Below, piece by piece: positions 45,401-55,895 of a stretch of 64,000 nucleotides of DNA. The DNA lies in assembly GCF_025685645.1 (NCBI RefSeq), contig NZ_JAGSYF010000001.1:248001-312000 (forward strand), written 5' to 3'. The position numbers and the translations under genes are program-made. This DNA comes from Edaphobacter bradus (GTDB lineage: Bacteria > Acidobacteriota > Terriglobia > Terriglobales > Acidobacteriaceae). Within the stretch, counting starts at the first letter, position 1. Each line of letters begins with the position of its first letter. The notes below the pieces were generated by a model, which was given only the letters and a program-made list of their open reading frames with translations, was not told the origin of the DNA and searched no databases.

Positions 45401-48400
45401 CACCCGCCCCCTGGCTCGGAGAGGAAGTCGGCACTGCACTCAAGGGCGCAGCTGCCGTGGCCTTACGCGTCATAAACCTCTCGACTAAGTAGAAAACCGC
45501 TGGAACGAAGAAAATGCCCACCGCACTCGCCAACAGCATGCCTCCAATGACGGTCGTGCCCATAATCTGGCGCGCCACCGATCCGGCGCCTGTTGCCGTC
45601 CACAGGGGAATGCAGCCGGCGATGAACGCCAATGAGGTCATCAGAATCGGACGAAGGCGAAGCCTTGCTCCTTCAAGCGCGGCATCAACCAGATCTCTCC
45701 CTTTCTCGTATTCCTCCTTGGCGAATTCGACAATGAGAATGGCATTTTTTGCCGCCAGACCGATCAGCATGATCAATCCAATTTGCGAGTAAACGTCGGC
45801 TTCGATCTGCACCATGTAAGGGGGATAAATCGCGCTGACCAGCACGCGCCGAAGCCAGAGAACGAAGAAGGCGCCAAACACGGCAATGGGCGTACTCAGC
45901 AACACACTGAATGGCAAGGTCCAACTCTCGTAGAGCGCCGCCAGTATCAGAAACACGAAGAGCAGTGAGAGCCCAAATACCACGGCTGGCGGTACCCCCT
46001 GTTGTGCCTTTTTTTCCTGATAAGAGATCCCAAGGTAGTCGTAGCCCATTTCGGGCGGCATCGTCTGAGCAAAGACTTGCTCCAAGGCCGCCATGGCCTG
46101 ATTGGAACTGTATCCCGGGGCGGCGCTGCCGTTGATTTGCGCAGAGCGGAAAAGGTTATAGCGCATCGTGAATTCCGGGCCGGGCCGAGGTTCAAATCTT
46201 ATAAGCGTAGAGAGCGGCACACTGACTCCACTTCCATTCTTCACGTAGAACTGGCCTAGGTTCTCCACATTGGTACGGTATTCGCCTTCCGCCTCGATAT
46301 AGACCTGCCACTGCCGGCCAAAGCGATTGAAGTAGTTGATGAACAACCCTCCCATAAACGCTTGAATGGTCCGATACACGTCGTTGATCGCGACACCCTG
46401 CTTGATGACTTTGTCGCGGTCAACATATGCGAATTGCTGCGGTACGCTGCCCAGAAAAGTCGTACTCACGGTGGCGATTTCGGGACGTTTACGGGCAGCC
46501 GCGAGAAATGTATTCAGGTTCGAGGTAAGGAATTGGACATCCCTGCCGGCCCGATCTTCGAGAACGAAGGTGAACCCTCCGGAAGTACCCACGCCAGGGA
46601 TGGCGGGAGGGGAGAAATCAAAAGCTATGCCTTCCGGAAGTTGGCTAAGTTGGCGGTTCAACCGGGCTTTGATTTCCTGAAACTGCTCCTGCCTGCTCTT
46701 TCGATCGTCCCACGGCTTAAGCGTGACGAAAAAGAAAGCGTTGTAGCTTGTGCGGATCAAACTGAGCAAACTGAAGCCAATGACGCTGGTCGCCGATTCC
46801 ACTCCCGGCGAGTGCGCCAGGATGTTTTCGATTTTCTTTGCAACGTTGTCCGTGCGCTCGAGAGAAGCAGCACTGGGCAACTGCAGATTGATGTAGAGAT
46901 ATCCCTGATCTTCGTCCGGCAGAAAGCTGGATGGGACTCTGTTGCTAAAGAAAGCCGCCCCAGCCCCAAAGACCGCCAGGATGACTACGACGATTGCGGA
47001 CTTGCGAACCAGTCCGCCGCAAATTCTGACGTAGCCGTTCGTCGTGCGCTCGAATGTCCGATTGAACCAATCAAAGAACTTTCGCAACAAACCGCCGCCC
47101 TTTTTTCTCGGCCGCAGCAGCAACGAGGCGAGGGCAGGGCTGAGCGTAAGAGCATTGAAGGCGGATAGGAGGACCGATATCGCGATGGTTATAGCGAACT
47201 GCTGATATAACTTCCCGGTAATCCCGGGGATGAAAGCGGTCGGAACAAACACCGCAGACAGCACCAGAGCGATGCCTACGACAGGTCCAGAGAGCTCCTC
47301 CATCGCTTTCAAGGCCGCAGCCTTCGGAGACAGACCATCCTCGATGTGCCTTTCCACGCCCTCGACCACCACGATGGCATCGTCTACTACTAAGCCAATG
47401 GCCAGAACCAGACCAAATAGAGAGAGGGTATTAACAGAGAAGCCAAACAGCGGAAAGAAAATGAAGGCGCCTATCAGAGAGACGGGCACTGCCGCCAGAG
47501 GAATCAGCGTCGCGCGCCACCCCTGCAAGAAGAGATAGATGACGAGAACCACCAATAGGATCGCAATTACTAGAGTAAGAAGGATCTCCTTTATTCCCTG
47601 AACGACCGATCGGGTGGTGTCCAGCGTAATCGCAAAGTCAATATCGCCAGGAAAACGAGCCTTCAGTTCCCCCATCAGTTTCTTTACGCCGTTTGCGGCA
47701 TCGACCGCGTTAGATCCAGGAAGCTGATAGACGGCGACTATGGCGGCGGGTTTTCCATTTCGGCGGCCGACTGTCGAATAGTCCTGTGCCCCCAGTTCAA
47801 TGCGGGCGACGTCTTTCACCCGCACGACGCCGCCTTGCAGAGATTCACGGACCACAATCTGCCCGAACTGCTCCGGCGAAACTAGCCGTCCCTGGGCGAG
47901 AACTGCGTACGCGAACTGCTGTCCGGAAGGTATTGGTTCTCCACCGATTTTTCCGGCAGGATTAACAGTGTTCTGGGTTTGGATTGCATTGACGATCTCC
48001 GGAACCGTGATCCCCAGCTTGGCGAGCTGGTCCGGCTTAACCCAGAGCCGCATGGCATACTGTCCCGCGCCGAACACTTGCACCTGACCGATCCCATACG
48101 ATCGCGAAACGGGATCGACCAGATTGATGTATGCGTAGTTGGAGAGGAACTCTGCATCGTACGTGCCGTGCGGCGAATACAAGGCAATAAGCATGAGCGG
48201 CGCGGTAACGGATTTGCGAACAGTAATTCCATAGTTCGTAACGTCGACGGGAAGCTGCGATGCGGCCTGCGTCTCTCTGGATTGGGCGAGAATCAGGTCG
48301 TTGTTGGGATCAGTCTTCACGTCGAAATTGACAACCAGAAGCGTCTGGGAGTTTCCGGTTGCATTCAACGAGTACATGTAATTCATGTTGTCTACCCCAT

Positions 48401-48608
48401 TCATCTGCTGCTCGATGGGGGTGGCAACCGATTGCTCGAGAGTTTGCGCGTCCGCGCCCACGTACGTGGCAAGTACCTGAATTTCAGGAGGCGCGATATT
48501 GGGGAACTGGGCGATAGGTAACCCCACAATCGTCACGACTCCAACAATCACCGTGATGATCGCAATTACCATCGCGACAATGGGGCGGTTGATAAAGAAC
48601 TTTGACAT
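45393..48608 (-). CDS. RND multidrug efflux pump (AcrB/HAE1 type)
   Basis: The 1071-residue inner membrane protein has the standard start ([20 protein letters not shown]), two large periplasmic loops and 12 TM segments. The proton relay aspartates lie in [17 protein letters not shown] (TM4) and the partner lysine in [19 protein letters not shown] (TM10). Such pumps export drugs, dyes and detergents driven by protons. The gene lies 11 bp after the adaptor stop and overlaps the outer membrane gene, giving a complete adaptor-pump-channel operon. Substrate cannot be predicted. Confidence 0.96.
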   Translation of the reverse strand: MSKFFINRPIVAMVIAIITVIVGVVTIVGLPIAQFPNIAPPEIQVLATYVGADAQTLEQSVATPIEQQMNGVDNMNYMYSLNATGNSQTLLVVNFDVKTDPNNDLILAQSRETQAASQLPVDVTNYGITVRKSVTAPLMLIALYSPHGTYDAEFLSNYAYINLVDPVSRSYGIGQVQVFGAGQYAMRLWVKPDQLAKLGITVPEIVNAIQTQNTVNPAGKIGGEPIPSGQQFAYAVLAQGRLVSPEQFGQIVVRESLQGGVVRVKDVARIELGAQDYSTVGRRNGKPAAIVAVYQLPGSNAVDAANGVKKLMGELKARFPGDIDFAITLDTTRSVVQGIKEILLTLVIAILLVVLVIYLFLQGWRATLIPLAAVPVSLIGAFIFFPLFGFSVNTLSLFGLVLAIGLVVDDAIVVVEGVERHIEDGLSPKAAALKAMEELSGPVVGIALVLSAVFVPTAFIPGITGKLYQQFAITIAISVLLSAFNALTLSPALASLLLRPRKKGGGLLRKFFDWFNRTFERTTNGYVRICGGLVRKSAIVVVILAVFGAGAAFFSNRVPSSFLPDEDQGYLYINLQLPSAASLERTDNVAKKIENILAHSPGVESATSVIGFSLLSLIRTSYNAFFFVTLKPWDDRKSRQEQFQEIKARLNRQLSQLPEGIAFDFSPPAIPGVGTSGGFTFVLEDRAGRDVQFLTSNLNTFLAAARKRPEIATVSTTFLGSVPQQFAYVDRDKVIKQGVAINDVYRTIQAFMGGLFINYFNRFGRQWQVYIEAEGEYRTNVENLGQFYVKNGSGVSVPLSTLIRFEPRPGPEFTMRYNLFRSAQINGSAAPGYSSNQAMAALEQVFAQTMPPEMGYDYLGISYQEKKAQQGVPPAVVFGLSLLFVFLILAALYESWTLPFSVLLSTPIAVFGAFFVLWLRRVLVSAIYPPYMVQIEADVYSQIGLIMLIGLAAKNAILIVEFAKEEYEKGRDLVDAALEGARLRLRPILMTSLAFIAGCIPLWTATGAGSVARQIMGTTVIGGMLLASAVGIFFVPAVFYLVERFMTRKATAAAPLSAVPTSSPSQGAGDD

Positions 48609-48619
48609 GGCTCAATTGG

Positions 48620-49831
48620 CTACATCGAAGCCGTAGCAGTCGCAATCTTTACCGGCATGCCGTCTCTGACTTTTTGGAGGCCTTCGACCACGACTCGCTC
48701 TCCCGGCTTGACTCCTTGCTCAATAATCCACATGGGGCCGCTCCGCTCTCCCACCTGCACCGTCCTAATGCTGACCTTATTGTCACTACCGACGACCGCC
48801 ACCTGATACATACCCTGGAGTTCCGTGACTGCCTTTTGCGGCACCAGCAGCGCTGCCGGTCTGATATAGCTGACGAAGCGCACCCGACCGTATTGACCAG
48901 GGCGCAGGGCGTTTTCGGGATTAGGAAAGATCCCACACAGACGGATAGCTCCTGTTTGTGCATCGACCTGGCGATCGGCAGCATAGAATTTTCCTTTTTT
49001 CGGGTAGGTCGAACCATCAGCCAGGACAAGTTCCAGTACGAGCTCGCTTGCAGATTTTTCTCGCGATGCGGCCGTAGGATTGCGCTGAACAAAAGCGAGG
49101 TACTGCTGCTCACTGGCAACGAAATAAGCCTTAATGGGGTCGAGTTGTGAGACGGTGGTCAGGACGGCTTGTGGGCTAACCAGATTTCCCACCTGTCCTT
49201 GAGCGATTCCGGCGACGCCGTCGACGAGCGAGCGTACGTTCGTGAACTCAAGATTGATTTCTGCCTGTTCGATAGCCGCCTTGTCCGCTTGGATGAGCGC
49301 TTTCGCCGCCAGGTTCGCCTGTGTGTCGTTATCGAGTTGGCTCTGGGCGATTGCCTGCTCTTTCGCCAGAGGGGTATCGCGTTGCACGTCGAGCTGCGTT
49401 TTCCCCTGTTGTGCTTCCGCTTGCGCAAGCTGTGCCTTCGCTTGATCGAGGATCGCCTGAAAAGGACGCGGATCGATTTTGAAAAGCACGTCGTTTTTGC
49501 GGACCAACTCGCCTTCACGGTAATTCTGGTGAATGAGGTATCCCGAGACTTGCGGTTGGATGACAGCGTTTACAAAGCCATCCAGCGTTGCAATCCATTC
49601 CTCATAGACCGGGACATCACGTTGAGCGACCTCAACCACCTGGACGGTTGGAGGCGGGGCAGGTGCTCCGGAGACCCTCTTGTTTCCACAGGCTTCAGAA
49701 ACCAGGAGAAGGCCTACCAATAAACAAGAGAGCCATCGATTCCTGCGACAGATCATTGCCAGGGAATCGGCACCGTCGTTGTGCTCCGCTTGGAAGAGCG
49801 TGTGGTTAGAACAGGATGATTGACCCCACAT
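48620..49831 (-). CDS. RND efflux periplasmic adaptor (AcrA/MexA type)
   Basis: The protein has the membrane fusion layout: lipoyl half (SGYLIHQNYREGELVRKNDV), alpha-hairpin (about 120-210, AKAQLAQAEAQQGKTQLD), second lipoyl half (LVDGVAGIAQGQVGNLVSP) and beta-barrel/proximal domains. A hydrophobic segment SCLLVGLLLVSEACG is the export or lipoprotein signal. ATG 49831 has the better ribosome site (AAGGGGG, 5 bp spacing) but puts 25 residues before the signal; ATG 49756 would begin right at the signal (378 residues) with a poor ribosome site. The true start is open. First structural gene of the tripartite RND operon. Confidence 0.92.
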   Translation of the reverse strand: MWGQSSCSNHTLFQAEHNDGADSLAMICRRNRWLSCLLVGLLLVSEACGNKRVSGAPAPPPTVQVVEVAQRDVPVYEEWIATLDGFVNAVIQPQVSGYLIHQNYREGELVRKNDVLFKIDPRPFQAILDQAKAQLAQAEAQQGKTQLDVQRDTPLAKEQAIAQSQLDNDTQANLAAKALIQADKAAIEQAEINLEFTNVRSLVDGVAGIAQGQVGNLVSPQAVLTTVSQLDPIKAYFVASEQQYLAFVQRNPTAASREKSASELVLELVLADGSTYPKKGKFYAADRQVDAQTGAIRLCGIFPNPENALRPGQYGRVRFVSYIRPAALLVPQKAVTELQGMYQVAVVGSDNKVSIRTVQVGERSGPMWIIEQGVKPGERVVVEGLQKVRDGMPVKIATATASM

Positions 49832-49905
49832 GGAACCCCCTTTGCCATTGCAACTTCAGCGATGCAAAAGCGAGTGGCGAACCACCGGCTGGAATGGGAA
49901 TTCAG

Positions 49906-50022
49906 TCAGCGTTCGTTAGACTTGATGGGGCAATACTCTCGTCCCACCCGCAAGGTCTCCTCAGCATTGGCGATGACAAGCCGCCGTTTGAGGTCGTCAG
50001 CCGGAATGATTGCGTCACTCAT
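49906..50022 (-). CDS. Small 38-residue protein or leader upstream of the RND operon
   Basis: ATG 50022 is preceded by AAGGAG at 7 bp, a very good ribosome site. The 38-residue product (MSDAIIPADDLKRRLVIANA then EETLRVGREYCPIKSNER) is charged and soluble. Its stop is 75 bp before the adaptor start on the same strand. It could be a leader peptide, a truncated protein, or chance. No family is recognised. Confidence 0.4.
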   Translation of the reverse strand: MSDAIIPADDLKRRLVIANAEETLRVGREYCPIKSNER

Positions 50023-50330
50023 ATGGGACTCCTTTTTTTTCAAGGCAGTCAATCTTAGTCCATTAATAACGGTTGGCGGAATAATAAGTAAATTCATCCC
50101 CAGTCATTTCCGGGTCATTCCTTGTGCTGTCATTGGAAGTGATTGATTCTTAAAGCGACAAAGACCAACGTTGCGAGCGCTCGGCCTCCTATGATTAGTG
50201 TCTGCTGTCGCACGTGCCCTCCCGCCTACACCTGCAAACCTACCCGCTTAGGCTGTGGACGGGCGAGTTCTTCAGGTTCCTTAGCAGATGGGAGCGACGA
50301 CAACGAAGTCCAACCGTTGGAGAGATTCCA

Positions 50331-50461
50331 CAGGCCGCCAAACCGCCCTTCTTTATGAAAAACAGACTGGCGGTCTGAATACTATTGATTTTGCATACTA
50401 TTGCGTGCCTCTTTGCCATCCAGGCCGCCAGACCTCCCTATTCGGGCAAGTTGGCGGCCTG
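50331..50461. repeat. Two REP-like inverted repeat pairs of CAGGCCGCCA
   Basis: CAGGCCGCCA at 50331-50340 faces TGGCGGTCTG at 50368-50377 (9 of 10 pairs). A second unit 90 bp further has CAGGCCGCCA at 50421-50430 facing TGGCGGCCTG at 50452-50461 (perfect). The surrounding 50,023-50,744 holds no gene I can support. Tandem palindromic units in a gene-free stretch resemble REP/BIME elements. Confidence 0.5.
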
Positions 50462-50744
50462 AGTCTCCGCTTGAGGGAGAGCCCAACACCACTGCCTGTA
50501 CGCGGGGCAGGTTTCGACGTTCCTCACTCCACACTGTGTGCCTACTGTAATGCAATACGTCCGATGCAGCCCGCACCGCTCTGCCGCTTCTTCCTAATTA
50601 ATCCTTGCGCTTCGCGTATGCGAGCCGTACGCTCCATGGGCAAGTGGGCTAATAAAGGGCGAAAATAAGCCCCTGGCGTCACCATAGCGTCACCAAAGGG
50701 TTTTCTCTGCAAACGTATTTCAACGCTAAGTAATTGATTATATT

Positions 50745-50822
50745 TGGCGTCCCCGACGGGATTCGAACCCGTGTTATCGCCGTGAAAGGGCGGTGTCCTG
50801 GGCCGGGCTAGACGACAGGGAC
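50745..50822 (-). tRNA. tRNA-Glu (anticodon TTC), CCA encoded
   Basis: Read on the minus strand the sequence starts GTCCCTGTCGTCTAG, has anticodon arm CCGCCCTTTCACGGCG with anticodon TTC, T-arm GGGTTCGAATCCC, acceptor 3' strand CGGGGAC, discriminator G and genomically encoded CCA at 50747-50745. It closely follows the bacterial tRNA-Glu consensus. Two 9-bp direct repeats GCGTCACCA (50676, 50687) lie just downstream of its 3' end. Confidence 0.95.
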
Positions 50823-50918
50823 GCTTTGCGAGCGCAAAAAGCCGCACCACCACACTTTCGCGCCAACAATAGGATACCTGCAGTCAAAATTTCGTGCAGC
50901 TTCTACGGTGAGGGCATA

Positions 50919-51197
50919 CTTAATAAGTATCTCGATGTTCTCACCACGATTTTGTTGTCGTCCTGCTCGTCTCGAATCTCATCGCACAGAAGGTCTGTCT
51001 GATCGGGCCCCGCTGCGACGCTGGGGAATATAATTGCAACAGGCTATGCACTTAAGGTTGGCTATGAAGTATGTGCTACTCCATTGACTTACCTTGTCAT
51101 CAATTGGCTGAAAAAGGCTGAGCAGTACGACGCCTTCGACCGCTTCGAAGACTTCAATCCCTTCTCGTTTTCGCAAGACACCGGAGCGGACGCGTAG
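50919..51197 (+). pseudogene. Queuosine precursor transporter (YhhQ family), frameshifted and internally deleted
   Basis: The N-terminal NKYLDVLTT is followed, after a one-base frameshift, by FVVVLLVSNLIAQKVCLIGP, the conserved first helix of YhhQ/VUT transporters. The reading then jumps to YALKVGYEVCATPLTYLVIN and WLKKAEQYDAFDRFEDFNPF, the conserved C-terminal helix and tail, ending at TAG 51197. The middle, about 150 residues, is missing. It is a clear pseudogene. The rest of 51,198-51,423 holds only the upstream region of the next operon. Confidence 0.75.
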
Positions 51198-51423
51198 GGC
51201 GCCCGACATCCGCCTCGAAGGTCTCGCCCCCGGTCAGACCACGAAGTTGTGTTTCCTCGCATTAATCCGAAACCTTCCTTGGGGTAAGGCATCTAAGAGG
51301 GAACCTGTCTGTAACTTGTTGTTTTTGAGTCGATACTTTGCGAATCTTGCCCCTGTGATGCTCGTCCCACCTGGCAAAGGGATTGCAATACGTCGGAATT
51401 GTGCCCGCTGAAGGAGACCCATC

Positions 51424-52518
51424 GTGTCTGTCAATATGAGTGCCCGTCGAGTGATGCCGCTTCTAAGCTCCGCGGTTTTGTTGGTTCTGGCTGTTGGATG
51501 TAAGCAGGCGCAGCCGCCCGCTCCGCCTATGCAGGCGATGCCAGTCAAAGTCGCTGAGGTTGCGCTGAGTCCTGTTCCGCGCTCCGATACGTATGTTTCG
51601 ACGATCAAGAGCCGCCGCTCGGCTACCATGCAGCCACAGGTCGACGGCAATATCACCCGTATCTACGTCAAGTCAGGTGACGCCGTGAAAGCCGGTCAGA
51701 TTCTCATGCAGATCGATCCGCTCAAGCAGGCGGCGACCGTGCAGTCGCAGAAAGGGACTCAGGCCCAGAAGAAAGCCCTCTACGACTATAACCAGATTCA
51801 AGTCGAGCGGCAGCGCAAGCTCTTCGAGGCCGGGGTCGTCTCTCGCGATGCATACGATCAGGCGATTCAGGCCTACGAGAACTCCAAGGCCGACTATGAA
51901 GCTAACGCCGCGCTGACCAACTCGGAGAAGGAGCAGTTGCGTTACTACCAGATTTGCGCCCCATTCAACGGAATCGTCGGCGATGTCCCGGTCCACGTCG
52001 GGGACTACGTCTCGTCCGGCACTGTGCTTACGACCGTTGACGATATCGCTGACCTCGAAGCCTACATCTACATCCCCACAGAGCGGGCGAGCCAGGTCCG
52101 CACCGGGCTTGCCGTCGAGTTGCTTGATGCCGGCGGCAAGGTTTTGGCGAAGTCGACGATCAGCTTCCTCTCGCCGCAGGTAGACAATGGCCTTCAGAGC
52201 ATCCTCGCTAAGGCAAAGATTCCACGCTCAGCCGAAGTGCTTCGTAACGCGCAGCTTGTACGTGCTCGCATTACTTGGACCACCGAGCCCGCCCCTGTGG
52301 TTCCTGTCCTTGCAGTCACGCTGATCGGCGGCCAGACCTTCGTCTACGTTGCTCAGCGCAAGGGGGATGGATACGTCGCGCATCAGGTTCCCGTTACACT
52401 CGGCGAGACCGTTGGCAACGATTATCCCGTAATCAGCGGCCTTAAGTCGGATGACCGGGTCATCCTCTCAGGTCTACAGTTTCTGCAGGACGGTGTACCC
52501 GTTCAGCCGCTTAGTTAG
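51424..52518 (+). CDS. RND efflux periplasmic adaptor lipoprotein
   Basis: The 364-residue protein starts at GTG 51424 behind AAGGAGA (7 bp spacing). A lipoprotein signal ends LVLAVGCKQ. The adaptor domains follow: lipoyl half (QVDGNITRIYVKSGDAVKAG), a short alpha-hairpin (about 105-165), second half (ICAPFNGIVGDVPVHVGDYV), beta-barrel and proximal domain (VILSGLQFLQDGVPVQPLS). It pairs with the RND pump 94 bp downstream. No outer membrane gene follows, so this system must borrow a channel, perhaps the NodT-type protein encoded at 43,994. Confidence 0.93.
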   Translation: MSVNMSARRVMPLLSSAVLLVLAVGCKQAQPPAPPMQAMPVKVAEVALSPVPRSDTYVSTIKSRRSATMQPQVDGNITRIYVKSGDAVKAGQILMQIDPLKQAATVQSQKGTQAQKKALYDYNQIQVERQRKLFEAGVVSRDAYDQAIQAYENSKADYEANAALTNSEKEQLRYYQICAPFNGIVGDVPVHVGDYVSSGTVLTTVDDIADLEAYIYIPTERASQVRTGLAVELLDAGGKVLAKSTISFLSPQVDNGLQSILAKAKIPRSAEVLRNAQLVRARITWTTEPAPVVPVLAVTLIGGQTFVYVAQRKGDGYVAHQVPVTLGETVGNDYPVISGLKSDDRVILSGLQFLQDGVPVQPLS

Positions 52519-52612
52519 CGGCGTACGGAGCGGATAACATTTCTGCGGCGTAACGTGCGCCGCACAATCTCGTGTTTCTCCGTTGGACTGTTTGTCCCGG
52601 CCAGAGGTTCAA

Positions 52613-55600
52613 TTGGTAGACTTCTTCATTCATCGCCCGATCTTCGCTACGGTATGCGCGTTGCTTATCATCCTTGCCGGAGCGGTCTGCATCCCGACGC
52701 TGCCGATCTCCCTCTATCCGCAGCTTGCTCCGCCGCAGGTTGTTGTCACCAGCAACTACATCGGCGCCAATTCGCAGATCGTCGAGTCGGCCGTTACGAT
52801 CCCACTGGAGACGGCAATCAACGGCGTCGAGGGAATGCGTTACATGAGCTCCACGAGCTCGAACGACGGTACATCCTCGATCACGATCACGTTCCGCACT
52901 GGCTACGATCTCTCGATCGCAGCGGTCGATGTGCAGAACCGTGTGGCCTCCGCACAGGGCCGCTTGCCTGCCACGGTCAATACCACCGGCATCACCATCA
53001 CTAAGGCGAACAGCAACTTCGTCTTTGCGGCCGGCGTCTTCTCGCGCGATAAGCGCTACTCCCAGGCTTTCATCTCCAACTATCTTGATGTCTACGTCAA
53101 GGACGCACTCAAGCGCGTTCCTGGCGTCGGCGACGTCCTTATCTTTGGCGAGCGCAAGTACGCCATGCGCATCTGGCTAGACCCCTCGCGTCTGGCCGCC
53201 CGTGGCCTCACTGCCCTCGACGTCACGAACGCGCTCTCTGAGCAGAACGTGGAGATCGCCGCCGGCCAGCTAGGCCGTCCTCCTTCAGACTCGAAGCAGA
53301 GTTATCAGATGGCCGTCCGAGTCGTCGGCCGTCTTTCCGACCCGCGCCAGTTTGAGAACATCATTCTCAAGAACTCGCCGAACTACGGCGGACTCGTTCT
53401 GCTTAGGGACGTCGGGCGCGCCGAGGTCGGAGCGGAGAACTACGACACCAGCCTCAAGTTCTCCGGCGGTGACGCCGTCGGTCTCGGCGTGCAGCAGCTC
53501 TCGAACGCCAACGCGCTTGAGGTCGACAAGCAGTGCAAAGCGGTTCTCAGAGATCTGGCGAAATCCTTTCCGCCTGGCCTCGAGTATGTCATCGCCTTCG
53601 ACACCACTACTGTCGTAGGTGATTCCATCAAAGAGGTGGTCCAGACGATCATCGAAGCCATCATCATCGTGATCGTCGTCATCTTCTTCTTCCTGCAGGA
53701 CTGGCGTGCAACGGTCATCCCGGCTGTGACCATTCCAGTCTCCCTCATCGGCACCTTTGCCTTCGTCAAGATCTTCGGCTTTTCAGTCAATTCACTCACG
53801 ATGTTCGGCATCACGCTCGCGACGGGCCTCGTTGTCGACGATGCCATCGTCGTCATCGAGAATGTCCAGCGTCACATTCACGAGGAGCATTGCGACAGCC
53901 GTCGGGCTACGTCCGAGGCCATGGCCGAGGTCACCAGCGCTGTCATCGCCACATCGCTCGTGCTTATCTCCGTCTTCATCCCAGTCAGCTTCTTCCCCGG
54001 AACCACCGGAATTCTCTATAAGCAGTTCTCGCTTACGATTGCGTTCTCCATCGCCATTTCTGCCTTCAACGCGCTTACCTTGTCCCCTGCGCTCGCTGCC
54101 ATCCTCCTTCGTCAGGAGCGGCAGCATGGCGGTCCGCTCGGCCTGTTTGAGAAGGGTCTTCAGAAGGTCATCAAGTGGTACGCCTATCTGGTCACACACG
54201 TGGTCAAGCTCCGTGTCATTATGCTGGTGCTCTTCGTCGCCGGACTGGCAGGAACGGTCTACATGTACAACCACGTGCCGACGGCCTTCGTCCCCTCCGA
54301 GGATCAGAACTACTTCATCAACATCGTGCAGACGCCGCCAGGTGCATCGTTGGCCTACACAACTGAGGTTGCCGACCGCGCGGCCGCGATCATCCAGCAA
54401 GACGAAGACGTCTTCGGCACCTTCTCGGTCATGGGCTTCTCCCTCACTGGCGGAAGCTCACCGAACGCCGGCATCATCTTTGCTCCGCTCAAGCCCATCG
54501 ACGAGCGCAAAAAGAAAGGGCCTGGTCACTCGGCGCACGATATCGTCGCTAAGATCGCGCCCAAGCTCTTCCAAGTTCCAGGAGGCATCGTCGCAGCCTT
54601 TGAGCCACCAGCCATTCAGGGCATTGGCTCGGTTGGCGGCTTCCAATTTATGCTGCAGGACCAGGGCCGCAACACGTTCGGCGACATCGACCGCGTCGCG
54701 CACACGATGGTGGGACAGAGCCGAGATCCCCGCTCTGGCCTCGTCGGCCTCTACACCCCGTACACTTCAAATGATCCGCAGTTATTCGTTGCAATCGACC
54801 GCGAGAAGGCCAAGAGTATCGGTGTCCCGCTGGCGCAGATCAACGCCGCGCTCAGCACTTACATGGGTTCCAGTTACGTCAACGACTTCGACTTCAACAA
54901 CCGCTCCTATCGCGTCTACGTGCAGGCCGATCAGAGCTTCCGCCGCACCTCCAAGGACATGCGGCAGTTCTACGTCCGCTCCGACAGTGGTCAGTTGATT
55001 CCGCTCGACAACCTCGTTACCATCACGGAGACTTCGGGCCCGCAGGTCATCTACCACTACAACATCTTCCGTGCCGCAGAGATCGACGGTGCCGCCGCTC
55101 CGGGGCTCAGTTCCGGCCAGGGCCTCGAGAAGATGCAGCAGCTCTTCGAGAAGAACAAGATCCAGGGCATGATGTACTCCTGGACCGGCCTCGCCCTGGA
55201 AGAGGTCGAATCGGCTGGCAAGGCGGTCATCATCTTCGGTCTCGGCCTGCTCGTTGTCTATCTCACACTCTCGGCGCAATATGAGAGCTTCATCCTGCCG
55301 TTCATCATCCTGCTCGCTGTGCCGATGGCCGTGCTCGGCGCCCTTGGCCTGGTCTCTGCGCGAGGCATGGTTGACGACGTCTACGTGCAGATCGGCCTCG
55401 TCATGCTGATCGGTCTGTCGGCCAAGAACTCCATCCTCATCGTCGAGTTCGCCGAGCAGCAGATTGAACATGGCAAGGGCGTCGTCGAGGCAGCCGTCAT
55501 CGCGGCAGAGCTGCGCCTCCGCCCCATCCTGATGACGTCGATCGCCTTCATCCTCGGCGTGATGCCGCTCTATTTCGCCTCCGGCGCCGGTGCGCTTGGC

Positions 55601-55792
55601 CGTCACTCGGTCGGTACGGCAATCGTCGGCGGCATGGTGCTCTCCACGTTCCTCAACCTCTTCTTCATTCCAGTACTGTACGTCGTGGTCAAAGGCATCC
55701 TGGTGCGGATTTCCAGCAGGCCGAAGCCGCTTCCTGTAGGTTGCGAAGAGCCTGAGGCGGTAGCACCCGTAGAACAGCAACTGACTCACTAG
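52613..55792 (+). CDS. RND efflux pump (AcrB/HAE1 type), second in the window
   Basis: From TTG 52613 the protein is 1059 residues and begins LVDFFIHRPIFATVCALLII, the usual start of this family; AGAGG lies just upstream. A TTG at 52583 is an alternative. TM4 carries [17 protein letters not shown] and TM10 carries GLSAKNSILIVEFAEQQIE, the proton relay residues. The periplasmic porter and docking domains are complete (TGYDLSIAAVDVQNRVASAQ, AFVPSEDQNYFINIVQTPPG). It exports unknown hydrophobic compounds with the adaptor upstream. It diverges clearly from the pump at 45,393, so the two are not a recent duplication. Confidence 0.95.
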   Translation: MVDFFIHRPIFATVCALLIILAGAVCIPTLPISLYPQLAPPQVVVTSNYIGANSQIVESAVTIPLETAINGVEGMRYMSSTSSNDGTSSITITFRTGYDLSIAAVDVQNRVASAQGRLPATVNTTGITITKANSNFVFAAGVFSRDKRYSQAFISNYLDVYVKDALKRVPGVGDVLIFGERKYAMRIWLDPSRLAARGLTALDVTNALSEQNVEIAAGQLGRPPSDSKQSYQMAVRVVGRLSDPRQFENIILKNSPNYGGLVLLRDVGRAEVGAENYDTSLKFSGGDAVGLGVQQLSNANALEVDKQCKAVLRDLAKSFPPGLEYVIAFDTTTVVGDSIKEVVQTIIEAIIIVIVVIFFFLQDWRATVIPAVTIPVSLIGTFAFVKIFGFSVNSLTMFGITLATGLVVDDAIVVIENVQRHIHEEHCDSRRATSEAMAEVTSAVIATSLVLISVFIPVSFFPGTTGILYKQFSLTIAFSIAISAFNALTLSPALAAILLRQERQHGGPLGLFEKGLQKVIKWYAYLVTHVVKLRVIMLVLFVAGLAGTVYMYNHVPTAFVPSEDQNYFINIVQTPPGASLAYTTEVADRAAAIIQQDEDVFGTFSVMGFSLTGGSSPNAGIIFAPLKPIDERKKKGPGHSAHDIVAKIAPKLFQVPGGIVAAFEPPAIQGIGSVGGFQFMLQDQGRNTFGDIDRVAHTMVGQSRDPRSGLVGLYTPYTSNDPQLFVAIDREKAKSIGVPLAQINAALSTYMGSSYVNDFDFNNRSYRVYVQADQSFRRTSKDMRQFYVRSDSGQLIPLDNLVTITETSGPQVIYHYNIFRAAEIDGAAAPGLSSGQGLEKMQQLFEKNKIQGMMYSWTGLALEEVESAGKAVIIFGLGLLVVYLTLSAQYESFILPFIILLAVPMAVLGALGLVSARGMVDDVYVQIGLVMLIGLSAKNSILIVEFAEQQIEHGKGVVEAAVIAAELRLRPILMTSIAFILGVMPLYFASGAGALGRHSVGTAIVGGMVLSTFLNLFFIPVLYVVVKGILVRISSRPKPLPVGCEEPEAVAPVEQQLTH

Positions 55793-55808
55793 TCTGCTCT
55801 CAGCGACG

Positions 55809-55852
55809 CTCTTCTCTTCCTTTGCGAACACAATCGCAAGGGAAGGGAAGAG
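55809..55852. terminator. Long stem-loop after the second RND pump
   Basis: A 19-bp stem (55809-55827 with 55834-55852, two G-T wobbles) encloses a 6-base loop ACACAA. It begins 17 bp after the pump stop and ends before the fumarylacetoacetase start. There is no T-tract, so it may be an intrinsic terminator of weak type or an mRNA stabiliser. Confidence 0.6.
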
Positions 55853-55895
55853 CCGCGAGTCTCGCTCTCTCTCCAAAATGGAGCTATCATTCCGC

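Noticed and set aside
50745..50822. tRNA-Glu as the integration target of the casposon-like element
   Set aside because: It lies almost 40 kb away on the other side of chromosomal operons; no element genes adjoin it.
53757..54998. 413-residue plus-strand frame inside the second RND pump gene
   Set aside because: Ser/Arg-rich low-complexity product in the wrong frame of a well-conserved pump; typical shadow of G+C-rich coding sequence.
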